Shown one piece after another: positions 24,289 through 34,857 of a stretch of DNA of 64,000 nt (within the stretch, counting starts at the first letter, position 1; each line of letters begins with the position of its first letter). The translations under genes and the position numbers were made by a program. The notes under the pieces are model-generated. The model had not been told where the DNA came from and did not search any database. It worked only from the letters and a program-made list of their open reading frames with translations. The DNA lies in assembly GCA_025175895.1 (NCBI GenBank), contig CM046005.1:61094325-61158324 (forward strand), given 5' to 3'. The stretch is from Wurfbainia villosa. Its lineage: Eukaryota > Streptophyta > Magnoliopsida > Zingiberales > Zingiberaceae.

Positions 24289-25984
24289 TGTTGGGAAAAT
24301 TCTGGATCTGATGTTCACAACATCGCGGGCGAATACTTTGCACAACCACAGCGGAAACAATATATATATAAACTCTGGATCCCACCAGAGATCCATGCAA
24401 AACTATATAAGTTATTTTTCTTTAATCTAGTCTAGATCTTCTAGATGAGGAATATATCTTCAGTGCATGCCCTTCGTAATCTCGCTTTTCCAAATGCTGT
24501 CGGATCTCAATACGGTAAGGGTAACCGTATCTCTAAAGTATCCACACTGACACCCACCTGATTTGGAGTCACGTTGTGCTAGCAACCCCTAGAAAAATGC
24601 CAAGATCCCTTTGGAAGAAGAAGGAGAGGAGATAGAGGGAAGAGAGAAAACTTCTCTTCTTTTTGGCTTGCACGCCCAAAACACCAAAGCCACACACATC
24701 ATACTTTTGCACGTTCAAGAGCAATTTTAAGCCATTACAACCCTTGCAATTAATTCCCATTATCTCCTCATTAAGAAAACTCTTAATACCAAGACCCTTG
24801 GTATTCTCCTTCATGAATTCTCATCATGAATACCAAGGCCCTTGGTATTCCTATGCATGATTAATCAAATTAATCATGCATGATGATGAATCATCTTCCA
24901 TGGTTCAACTTGAGTCTAACTCAAGTTTAACCAGTTTGAGTCTAACTCAAGTATTGGCCATATCCTCAATTGTCCTTTTAGTCCAACTAAAAGAAACCAT
25001 CTCCAAAACAGAATGTCATTTGTGTGTGACCCTATAGGCTCTTATAACGTTGGCAATGTATCTAAAACCACTTTAGATACATAAGCAATGAGCGGTATCT
25101 AGCAATACATCATTGCTACCCAAGTTACAAGATTGTCGAGATTTGACAACCTTTCCGTGACTATTATTATGTATGCCGGTGTCCTTCTATCTCTGATATC
25201 TTAGATCGATCAATGAGGTATAGACCGTATCATCCCCTTATCGATCTTTATGTTTCTTGATCCCCAAGTAGACTCACTCAAACAAATGAGCTCAATATCT
25301 CATATTGACCCATTTGAGTATGACCATGCATTTCGTGGTCCTACTCTATCAAGAGGCAAAAGATATCACTCCCGTCATATGGGAGGGATAGATCCCATCT
25401 ACATCACTCACATCCCTCTGCATAATTCGTTACATACCCAGTGATCGCCGTTATAGTGCACCCTGTTACGGTGTGACGTTAGACGATACCAAAGTACATA
25501 ACTCCTTATGTAGGGAACCGTAGTGACTTCAGGTCTAAGGACTATTCATACCAATAATCACATGAGAAAGTATATGATACTCATATAACGATCCATGATA
25601 CTTTCTCATGGCAGGTCAATTCAGTATATATATTCTCCAATATATATATCCATGTGTCAATGTGATATCACATATCCATGACTTGTGAGATCAAGTCATC
25701 CATTGACCTACATGCTAGTCTCAATATATTAATATTGCCTTTGTCTATTAATACTTGACTAGGAATATTAAGAATAGTGTTCTCTACAGCTTATCATAAT
25801 AAATTCTACCAATTGATATACTGTAGATTAGAACTTACTATTTAAGGGCATTATTATATTTATTTTAGCTGGCACATGCATAAAGTAAATATAATAAACA
25901 ATCTTTGCCTTTTATTAATGAAATATGATACACATGATCTCTAATCAATCATCTTATGATTGACACTAAGGGCTGACACTAACA
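24289..25984 (-). mobile_element. L1: solo LTR within the B1 3' LTR
   Basis: A 1,696-base TGTTGGGAAAATTC...ACTAACA sequence without internal region. It is flanked by catc on both sides (24285-24288, 25985-25988). Removing it restores the ...gtttgagcatccgac... unit of the B LTR. Solo LTRs arise by recombination between an element's two LTRs. Orientation is inferred from its likeness at the termini to T-family LTRs. The 80-codon frame at 24569-24814 has no recognisable domain. Confidence 0.85.
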
Positions 25985-26180
25985 CATCCGACGGTTAGGT
26001 AAACCTCAAACTACTTGTTTGAGCATCCGACACTTCCATTTGTCGGGTAAAAATCTCAAACTTATGTTTGAGCATCCTACTTAACCAAACCTTTGGTAAA
26101 ACCTCAAACATAAGTTTGAGCATCAAACTTGTCGGGTAAAACCTCAAACCTAAGTTTGAGCATCCGACACTTGACTTAGC
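25985..26180. repeat. CTCAAAC/GTTTGAG tandem units, B1 3' LTR
   Basis: Four to five units of roughly 45 bases have the form cgggtaaaacctcaaac, ataagtttgagcatccgac. Each holds the inverted pair ctcaaac/gtttgag. The counterpart is 37425-37640, and a short version is at 785-865 in A1. Confidence 0.82.
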
Positions 26181-26597
26181 CATTCGGCCAAGTTCACCTA
26201 TGAGCTACCCGTCCCGGGTTACAATCGCTCACTCTCATCTCCCATGAAGTCCCTCGCCTCGAAGCTCTCTTCGTCTGACCACATCCCTCGGATGCACCAA
26301 GTGCACGACTTCCGTAATGCCATCCTTCACGTCTTTCCTTGAAGTCTGCTTCCTTTGGCTCATTCGGCGGTCCCTCGGATGCACCAAGCGCACGACTTCC
26401 ACAATGCCATCCTTCACCGACTCAAGGACTCGAGCCATGAGATTGTTAACTCACCAATGTTTTCATTAAGCTAAACCGTGTGTGATTTACTAAGTCCTAC
26501 ACAACTTAAACACACACATCAAATCCATAGAAACCTAACTTAAACCCTTTGCCACACACATCAAAACCAAACCATACTTGGGTTGATTGCCCTAACA

Positions 26598-27431
26598 ATC
26601 TTCCTTTTTGATGTGTGGCAATCCGTTTAAGTTTGGTAAAACATTAACCAAATACATAAGGATGGAAAGCATGTAAAACAAATATGAGTATCAAATACTC
26701 CCCCTTAAAACATGCAACTCCCCCTTAACACATGCTAATTTTCCTCCTAGCATGATTAACTTAAACTCTCACATTTCTCCCCCTTTGACACTATCTAAAA
26801 CATCTAACATATGTTATACAACATGCCATCAAAGTCCAAAGGAAGATAAATACCAAAATCTGCCTAAAAACCCAGAAATGAGGATGCTATGCTTGTGCAC
26901 AGTTCCATCAGTCGACTGCGTTAGAACGCCAGTCGATTGGTACTTGAAAATCAGTCTTTTCTGATTTCTGAACCCAAGTTCAGAAATGCACTAAAAATTT
27001 TAAAAAATTTGAAAAATCATGAAATTTGGGGAACACATTTCTTATGAGTCCCTCTATCAAGAAAAAATGATTTTTAAAGAAAATTCATTCTATTTTCAAA
27101 AAATAAGCAATAACTCAAAAGTTTGAAAAAGACTCAATTTTATATCAACTTGAAAGCTAGTTTTGCCTTAGAAAATTTTCAAAGCATTAATTCAGTGTTT
27201 GCAAAACATAAAATGGTTTTAAAATATTTAAAATATCCAACTATGATCTATGGGCAATATGTCCATTGATTAAACATTTGTTTTCTCCATAGTTGGTCTA
27301 TGATTGCTATGTTATAATACTTTGAATGACCCATCTAAAAGCCATAAGCATTAGTGAATCAATTGTATCATCCTAACATCTCACCCGTGCTATGTTTTCA
27401 ATCAAGTTAGCCTTATGGTGAATGTGAGATG
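26598..27431 (-). other. B1 3' untranslated region
   Basis: Non-coding. It starts with the PPT (minus atcaaaaaggaagat, 26598-26612) and has further purine runs (tcccccttaa on plus at about 26700 and 26720). A single cagtcgactg is at about 26910. Interrupted at 27432 by A2. Confidence 0.75.
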
Positions 27432-27436
27432 TACCT

Positions 27437-29150
27437 TGTTGGGAATTTGAGGCCGCTAGAGGGGGGTGAATAGCGTGTGACCCGTACGTAGATGGAAATC
27501 ATTCGCGTGCTTGTCTACAATTCGTGTTAGCACAGCGGAATAATAATAATAAAAGCAATACACGAAATACAATCACACACGAACACGATGATATAATGTG
27601 GTTCGGAACCTAACCGATTCCTACTCCACGGATTGGGTTCGTACGAACCCTAGCGATGCCACAAACACCACTAACCAATAAAACTCCTTCTCGACACAAG
27701 TCGGAGGTGGAGAAACCTCGTACAACAGTTTACAATAATAAACTAAGTACAACAAGCAATTACAATGAAATACAATGCAATACAAGTAAAGAGATCACTT
27801 TACAAATGCCTTTAGATCGCTTGCTTTTGGTTGCCTTGGACTAGCCTTGAAGGACTGGAAGAGCACCAACTATTCCCCTTCAAATCGCCCAAGAGAACAC
27901 TTTACAAAAACTCTTTAGATCGCTTGCTTGTTGATCGCTTGAATCGTGGTTGAAGACCCTGATTTGCAGCAGCAAATCGCCTCAAAAACGTCCAAGAAAT
28001 CGCTTGCAAAATCCTTCTTCCGAGCTGCCTTTATAACCTGCGTCGGGCTGGATTTCCGCCTATCAGTCGACTGCCATAAGTCCCCAGTCGACTGATGCCA
28101 CTGTTGTCGTGAGACAACGGATCGATCCACACTGGAAAAACTCCAACGTATCTCTTGGCGCAATGATCGCCAACATTGGATCGGCCGATCGCTAACGCTC
28201 GTAGTCGATCGCCGGTCGGCACGGAGCATTCGCGCTCGACACTGATCGGGCGGTCATCGCCATCCCTTGGTAGTCGACTGCCAGAGCATTTTCAGCCTCA
28301 AGCTGGCAGTCGAACTCAAGTCGACTCACGACAGTCGAACCGGCCATAATGCCAGTCGACTGCCAACCTTAAGAATGAGGTTTTAACCCAAGTATGGTGC
28401 CCCCATACTTGCTAGACCACCCTTAGCCTAGACCTAAGCCTTCTAGCCACCTCTATCAGCCTCACGCCTCTCGGATCCCTCCAAGTCATCCATGACTTGT
28501 TCATCCATCGCGCTAGCTTCCAGGTGCTTCCATCGGCTATGTCATGCTAACGGTGTCTACACCGCCAAGGCACATTGGACTTACGCCGCCAAGACTCCGC
28601 TTGGACTTTCTGGCCAATATCAAACCCTTGGACTTCTCAAATGCCAAGACTCAAGCTTGGACTTTCCTTGCCAACCCATGTTGGACTTTCCATGCCAAGA
28701 CCATGCTTGGACTTTCCTTGCCAACCCATGTTGGACTTTCCATGCCAAGACCCATGCTTGGACTTTCCATTTGCCAAGACCCATGCTTGGACTTCTCATT
28801 TGCCAAGACCCATGCTTGGACTTCCCATGCCAAGTACTCAAGACTTGGACTTTCCCAAATGCCAAGTGTCCCACTTGGACTTTCCATGCCAAGTACCCAT
28901 GACTTGGACTTTCCCATAAACACATGGTCAACCCTAGTCAACCATCAAAGTCTCCCTCGAGTCAAACTCGAGTCTGGTCAATTATAACCTGGGTCGATTG
29001 TATAAACAATCTCTCCAAAACATATTAACCGACATCAATGTCAAACATCAATGTCAAACACTTTGTCAAACTACTTTGTCAAACATCAAAACATCACTCG
29101 AGTCAAACTCGAGTCCTGGTCAATCGTGACCTGGGCCGATTGCACCAACA
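27437..29150 (-). mobile_element. A2 3' LTR
   Basis: It is bounded by tgttgggaa and caccaaca. In element order (right to left) it has terminal tgttggtgcaatcg, a ccaag/cttgg array (28609-28915), palindromes (28064-28380), a TATA-like ttataaag (near 28030), then R/U5 with the U5-end motif at 27461-27475. Confidence 0.94.
28609..28915. repeat. CCAAG...CTTGG tandem array, A2 3' LTR
   Basis: About ten units near 30 bases have the core ccaagacccatgcttggact. The A2 5' LTR has the matching array at 34030-34345 and A3 a diverged one at 51783-52060. Confidence 0.88.
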
Positions 29151-29167
29151 ATCTCCCCCTTTTTGAT
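29151..29167 (-). other. A2 polypurine tract
   Basis: Minus-strand atcaaaaagggggagat lies directly next to the LTR start tgttggtg. The tract before S1's apparent 3' LTR (48675-48687) is very similar. Confidence 0.85.
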
Positions 29168-31089
29168 GTTTGACAAAAACCAATCAAATCATGAGTTAGA
29201 ACACTAACTCAAATCCCTTACCAATTATCCCAAATTGGTAAACACTCACCAAATGTTCTTCCCCAAACATTCAAGTGAAAAAGTAAACCAAATGTTCTCC
29301 CCCAAACATTCTCCCCCTTTTTGACTAACATCAAAAAGGTTATCTCTCCAAGGAGGTCAATGTCTCATGTCCCAATGAGATCTTACAATCTCCCCCTTGA
29401 TCAAAAATACCTAGGATGCCTACCATCTTCCTAGTGATAATTCCCATATCACTCAAGAGGGGCAATCCTAAACACTCTCCCAATTTCCAAATTGGGTATC
29501 AAAAACCCATCAATTTTCCCAATTGATGATACTCTCCCAATAACTTCTCCTTTTCAAGGAGAAAAACACATCCATCATCCCAAGATGAATACCTCCCCCT
29601 AAAAGCTTGCTCCCCCTTGACCATTGCACCAACAATGTCCTTGGGGAGTCCTTAAGCCAATAGGAACTCTAAACCATCAAAATTAAGGTTAGAAATTCAA
29701 CATTGAACTTTCCACCACCTCAAATTGATACTTTGACCTAACACCTCTCCAAATCCATATCCAATGAATTTTCACCCTTCATAATGCTTCCCAAAGCATA
29801 TCCTAGGGTTAGGAGTGGTTAGGGACCTTTACCATGGCTGAAAATGGGCTAAACAATCTTGTTAACCCGAAATCAGACCTGGCAGTCGACTCCTGACAGT
29901 AATTAGTCGATTGCCACATACATCAGTCGACTGCCACCAATGGCAGTCGACTGGTAGCTGAATTTTCCAAAATTCAACTATCAGAATCCAATTTCAGAAA
30001 ATCATAACTAATTATACGTATATCGAAAAATCACGAAATCTGATACGTATAATACTTATGACCAAAACAATGGGTGAAAAATGTTTGAAAAATATTTTAC
30101 CCATAAAATAGTGAGTTTGATACAAAACTCAAAACTATTGAAATTTTCAATGTTTTGGCCCTATTTTGTATCAACTTCATCAATGGTGATTGCTATCAAA
30201 AGATAGACTTCACCAAGGTTTTTTAAATTGATTTTAAAATGATTTCAAAACCTTATTTTGGATCATATTCCTTGGGCTCTATGTACATGACTTGTACACA
30301 TGCTCTCCCAATGATCCACCAATAAAATTAGATGAGTTTTGGTTCAACTAGATGCGAAAATCATGCACCTTGAACTCAACTGATATCCTAGCATCTCACA
30401 TGTATCTAGGGTGTATAAATACACATACATGTCAATTGGATGTGAGATGTGGGTTTTGTTCTCCCTAAACTAGGGTTTCATGCATTTTTCTAAGGCAACC
30501 CTACTTGATTCCCTTATAAATGGGACTCCAAGTCATGCCATTATCCTTAAATCAATTTCAATCAAATTATCTTAAATGCATGAGTGATTATGGCATTAGA
30601 GATGATATAGATAAACACATGCTCATAATCATGATGTCATGGCATAATATGAAATCTAAAAACACATGACATTTAATCCTTAATCCTAAACATGAACATG
30701 ACATATAAAATCATAGAAATAGGCATGATGTCATGACATGGCATATGACAATCAAAACATGGCATATAAAATATATAGGTATAGTAATACCAAAATTTTA
30801 ATATTAATTGCCATTTGATATAGTTAGATATATTTTGCCATATTATCATTAATCTCCCTAGTGTGCCAATAACCCAAAATGACACACTAACACTCTAAAC
30901 CTAAATTGTGCCAATTTGACCATTTTATCAAGCTTCTCAAATAATATTGGCACACCCTAAAATCTTTTAGGATGATAATTCAAATCTATTTCCAAGGTAT
31001 CCATAATCTTGAAAACATCCTAAAGTGCCACCTTTACCATGATTGAGTTAACTACCCATCCAATCAAGGTTGGCACACCCTAAACCCAT
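29168..31089 (-). other. A2 3' untranslated region
   Basis: A 1.9-kb non-coding stretch between gag stop and PPT. It holds repeated purine tracts (plus ctccccctt near 29310, 29390, 29602), three cagtcgactg-type palindromes at 29881-29950, and repeated ggcacaccctaaa near 30950 and 31070. A4 retains much of the same sequence (53386-54840), so it belongs to the family rather than being random insertion. No frame is shared between the copies. Confidence 0.75.
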
Positions 31090-32814
31090 CTAGCGTGAAT
31101 CAATCACGCTCTTAGGAACCCAAAACCGATTTGAGCTCCTAGGGTTAATTAGGTATTCCTTAGGGATAACCTCCCTAGATACCTTCCTAATGACCCTCCT
31201 AGGCTTATTAGCCTTGGTCATTTGGGTCTTACCTAGGTTGACTCTAGGGGTAACTCCCCTTGCAACCTTCTTAGTGGCCACCCTAGGTTTCCTTGAAACC
31301 CTAGCCACTAGACACACCCTTTGGTCAACTCTAGGGATGACTTCCCTATTGACCTTGGTCTTCCTAGACCTAGTTAGTGTTCCATAATCTAATGGAACAC
31401 TATGATAAGCTACCTTAGGCTTAGGTTTGTGACTCAAACCTTGCTTGCCCTTGGTTGACTTTTGACTCTTAGGTCCTTGGTGTTGACTTTGACTTTTGGA
31501 CCTTGACTTTTGATCATTTGACCCTTTAAATTGATTTTGTATAATTTTAAGGGTCTTCTCCAATTTCTCAAGCCTTAACCTCAAGGCTTGGTTCTCTAAT
31601 TCTAATTGCCCGAGTTTAGAATTTTGATTTAGATCATGGGCATGAGACTTTCTAGGCATATGCCTAGTCCATTTAGGGTTAAGACCTAGGTGATCCCCTA
31701 TTTTCTTAATTGATTCTCTAGGTAAGATATTTTTAGGGACATTAGTCCCAAATTTCTCCTTTCTTGAAAAGTTTACCCTCTTGGCTCCTAAGCAAAATTC
31801 CTTACTTCTAGCATGCTCTTTATGATAAATAGCAAGACTATTAAAATTATTCCTAGCATGCTTTTGACTATAGGAATTAGAAAGAGCATTACTAAAATAT
31901 ACCTTAGGGTTAGCCTTAGCTCCCCCTACATGTGAAGCTCCATTTTGCCCCTTCTTCTCCCCCTTTGGGCATTGACTCCTATAGTGCCCCTTTTGATGGC
32001 ACTTGAAACAAATGATGTGCTCTTTGCTTCTTTGACTTTGGGCACCGACTTCCTTGATTTTTGGCACGGGTGGAGTCTTCTTAACCCGTTTAGGACACTT
32101 ACTCTTGTAATGTCCTTGCTCCCTACACTCAAAGCAGATAATATGAATTTTATCATTATTTGAAATGCTCGAGTTACCTAGATCCGTGATAGGTGCCGGA
32201 GTTGAATTTTGGGCTTCTTCATCTTGACCGGATGTTGAAGCTTCTTGGTATTGCTCCGGTGTTGAGGATGGCCTCTCCTCCTCAATTCTAGAAGTGGATG
32301 CTTCTTCCACTTCCTCCACCAACCCGGAAATTAACTCCCTATCAACTTTCGATTCTACTTCCTCTTCCTCTTTGGATGTTGATGATCTCTCAACCTCCAA
32401 GTCCTCACTTCCTTGTGAGGATGATGCATTAGCCTCTTCGGTCTCTTCCTCTTGGACCATTGATGGGCTTTCATGGAGCTTTGCCAAATCGCTCCATAGC
32501 TCCTTAGCATCCATGCATTCACCTAGGCTACACAAGAATTCATTTGGAATTAAATCAAAAATGAATTTGATTACCTTCTTGTTTTTCTCGAATTGTCGGA
32601 GTTGCTCCTCACTCCATTTCTTCTTCTTGAGAAACCCTCCCTTTGGTCCCTTAGGATATTCAAATCCTTCCATCAAGGCGGACCATTCCTCAAGGTCTCT
32701 CATCATCAAAAAATCTTCAATTCTCGCCTTCCAAGAATTGAAACCTTCTCGTCCATAGAGTGAATAAGGGACCGGTGTGTTGATGTCCCATCCTAATTGA
32801 TCTTGGACTTCCAT
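31090..32814 (-). CDS. A2 Gag polyprotein, intact (574 aa)
   Basis: A complete frame from the ATG at 32814 to a TAG at 31090. An N-terminal copia-Gag (UBN2-like) domain (~1-115) includes YGREGFNSWKARIEDFL and AKELWSDLAKLHE. It is followed by a Ser/Glu-rich acidic region (~116-215) and two CCHC zinc knuckles (C227-C230-H235-C240 and C269-C272-H277-C282). A leucine-heptad segment lies at ~401-428 (LGQLELENQALRLRLEKLEK), then a Lys/Arg-rich tail, ending PKEYLINPRSSNRFWVPKS as in SIRE-type Gags. Family Gags bind genomic RNA and build virus-like particles. There is no protease downstream. Two knuckles rather than one and the acidic insert are distinctive. Confidence 0.93.
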   Translation of the reverse strand: MEVQDQLGWDINTPVPYSLYGREGFNSWKARIEDFLMMRDLEEWSALMEGFEYPKGPKGGFLKKKKWSEEQLRQFEKNKKVIKFIFDLIPNEFLCSLGECMDAKELWSDLAKLHESPSMVQEEETEEANASSSQGSEDLEVERSSTSKEEEEVESKVDRELISGLVEEVEEASTSRIEEERPSSTPEQYQEASTSGQDEEAQNSTPAPITDLGNSSISNNDKIHIICFECREQGHYKSKCPKRVKKTPPVPKIKEVGAQSQRSKEHIICFKCHQKGHYRSQCPKGEKKGQNGASHVGGAKANPKVYFSNALSNSYSQKHARNNFNSLAIYHKEHARSKEFCLGAKRVNFSRKEKFGTNVPKNILPRESIKKIGDHLGLNPKWTRHMPRKSHAHDLNQNSKLGQLELENQALRLRLEKLEKTLKIIQNQFKGSNDQKSRSKSQSQHQGPKSQKSTKGKQGLSHKPKPKVAYHSVPLDYGTLTRSRKTKVNREVIPRVDQRVCLVARVSRKPRVATKKVARGVTPRVNLGKTQMTKANKPRRVIRKVSREVIPKEYLINPRSSNRFWVPKSVIDSR

Positions 32815-32868
32815 CTTTTACCCTCTAGCGTCTTGCTCCCGGTTGTTAATCCGTCGAAGAGCCACCAG

Positions 32869-32882
32869 GCTCTGATACCACT
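32869..32882 (-). other. A2 primer-binding site
   Basis: Minus-strand agtggtatcagagc, two bases from the LTR end, matches initiator tRNA-Met. Confidence 0.92.
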
Positions 32883-34571
32883 TGTTGGGAATTTGAGGCC
32901 GCTAGAGGGGGTGAATAGCGTGTGACCCGTACGTAGATGGAAATCATTCGCGTGCTTGTCTACAATTCGTGTTAGCGCAGCGGAATAATAATAATAAAAG
33001 CAATACACGAAATACAATCACACACGAACACGATGATATAACGTGGTGCGGAACCGAACCGGTTCCTACTCCACGGATTGGGTTCGTACGAACCCTAGCG
33101 ATGCCACAAACACCACTAAACAATAAAACTCCTTCTCGACACAAGTCGGAGGTGGAGAAACCTCGTACAACAGTTTACAACAATAAACTAAGTACAACAA
33201 GCAATTACAATGAAATACAATGCAATACAAGTAAAGAGATCACTTTACAAATGCCTTTAGATCGCTTGCTTTTGGTTGCCTTGGACTAGCCTTGAAGGAC
33301 TGGAAGAGCACCAACTATTCCCCTTCAAATCGCCCAAGAGAACACTTTACAAAAACTCTTTAGATCGCTTGCTTGTTGATCGCTTGAATCGTGGTTGAAG
33401 ACCCTGATTTGCAGCAGCAAATTGCCTCAAAAACATCCAAGAAATCGCTTGCAAAATCCTTCTTCCGAGCTGCCTTTATAACCTGCGTCGGGCTGGATTT
33501 CCGCCTATCAGTCGACTGCCATAAGTCCCCAGTCGACTGATGCCACTGTTGTCGTGAGACAACGGATCGATCCACGCTGGAAAAACTCCAACGGATCTCT
33601 TGGCAGTCGACTGCCAACATTGGCGCGATCGCTAACGCCGTAGTCGACGCCTCGGCTCACGGGCGTCTGCGCGACACTCGACCGGGCGATCGCCATCCCT
33701 TGGCGATCGCCAGAGCATTTTCGACCTCAGTGCGGTCGAACTCAAGTCGACTCACGACAGTCGAACCGGCCATAATGCCAGTCGACTGCCAACCTCAAGA
33801 ATGAGGTTTTAACCCAAGTATGGTGCCCCCATACTTGCTAGACCACCCTTAGCCTAGACCTAAGCCTTCTAGCCACCTCCATCAGTCTCACGCCTCTCGG
33901 ATCCCTCCAAGTCATCCATGACTTGTTCATCCATCGCGCTAGCCTCCAGGTGCTTCCCTCGGCTATGTCATGCTAACGGTGTCTACACCGCCAAGGCACA
34001 TTGGACTTACGCCGCCAAGACTCCGCTTGGACTTTACGCTGCAAATATCAAACCCTCGGACTTCTCAAATGCCAAGACTCAAGCTTGGACTTTCCCTTGC
34101 CAACCCATGTTGGAATTTCCATGCCAAGACCATGCTTGGACTTTCCTTGCCAACCCATGTTGGACTTTCCATGCCAAGACCCATGCTTGGACTTTCCATT
34201 TGCCAAGACCCATGCTTGGACTTCTCATTTGCCAAGACCCATGCTTGGACTTCCCATGCCAAGTACTCAAGACTTGGACTTTCCCAAATGCCAAGTGTCC
34301 CACTTGGACTTTCCATGCCAAGTACCCATGACTTGGACTTTCCCATAAACACATGGTCAACCCTAGTCAACCATCAAAGTCTCCCTCGAGTCAAACTCGA
34401 GTCTAGTCAATTATAACCTGGGTCGATTGTATAAACAATCTCTCCAAAACATATTAACCGACATCAATGTCAAACATCAATGTCAAACACTTTGTCAAAC
34501 TACTTTGTCAAACATCACTCGAGTCAAACTCGAGTCCTGGTCAATCGTGACCTGGGCCGATTGCACCAACA
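32883..34571 (-). mobile_element. A2 5' LTR
   Basis: Partner of 27437-29150 and near-identical across most of its length. Clustered differences lie at 33600-33730 where palindromes occur, and smaller ones at about 34030. TATA-like ttataaa (minus) at about 33475-33482. The U5-end motif is near 32906-32920. Confidence 0.94.
33475..33482 (-). promoter_or_regulatory. TATA-like box of A2 5' LTR
   Basis: Minus-strand gttataaa followed by ggcagctcgg lies 25-60 bases downstream of the nearest palindromes. All family-A LTRs but A3, which reads ccttataaagctataac, keep ttataaa or a close variant here. Confidence 0.6.
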
Positions 34572-34576
34572 TACCT

Positions 34577-34857
34577 AAGGTATTATACTTAACCATCAAT
34601 TTTATGCAATTTCTACCAAGGTTAAATATTATCATAAAGCAAGTATATCATCCATCATGATCGTAACACAAGTATTATCATTCAAATCATCAGTCATATA
34701 TTATCCTGATAATAAAAACAAGTGTCACAAATCATGATTCATATCATTATCACCCAACATGCTCATGATAAATCAAATACTACCCAACTTCAACATAAGT
34801 CAAACATTTAGCATGATATAAAATAAGTTCAAATATGGTTGACTATCCTAGGTTTCC
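34577..34857 (-). other. B1 interior between A2 and gag
   Basis: AT-rich, non-coding. It continues B1's 3' untranslated region across the A2 insertion. Nothing else is recognised. Confidence 0.7.

Larger units (their letters stand above)
23463..26597 (-). mobile_element. B1 3' LTR, interrupted by L1
   Basis: It begins tgttggaggatcg and ends ccctaaca. It has a U5-end motif at 23490-23505 (gctattcaacccccc on the minus strand, one change from the consensus), a TATA box (ctataaaaag, minus) at 23885-23894, a palindrome cluster at 23927-24245, ctcaaac/gtttgag units, then a segment shared with A1. About 1,435 bases without L1. Confidence 0.88.
27437..34571 (-). mobile_element. A2: complete gag-only LTR retrotransposon
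   Basis: A 7,135-base minus-strand element with LTRs 27437-29150 (1,714) and 32883-34571 (1,689) and a perfect TSD tacct (27432-27436, 34572-34576). PBS at 32869-32882 and PPT at 29151-29167. The only gene is a 574-codon gag; the remaining 1.9 kb of the interior has no pol domain. This matches the class of non-autonomous elements described in plants as TR-GAG. It is the only element here with its whole coding capacity uninterrupted. Confidence 0.95.

Noticed and set aside
28544..28987. 147-codon frame and its overlaps in the A2 LTR (also 33970-34416)
   Set aside because: Same tandem array in an LTR U3; frames in five phases overlap and none has a family motif.
32294..32758. 154-codon plus-strand Ser-rich frame
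   Set aside because: Antisense shadow of the A2 gag acidic region; the gag frame explains the composition.
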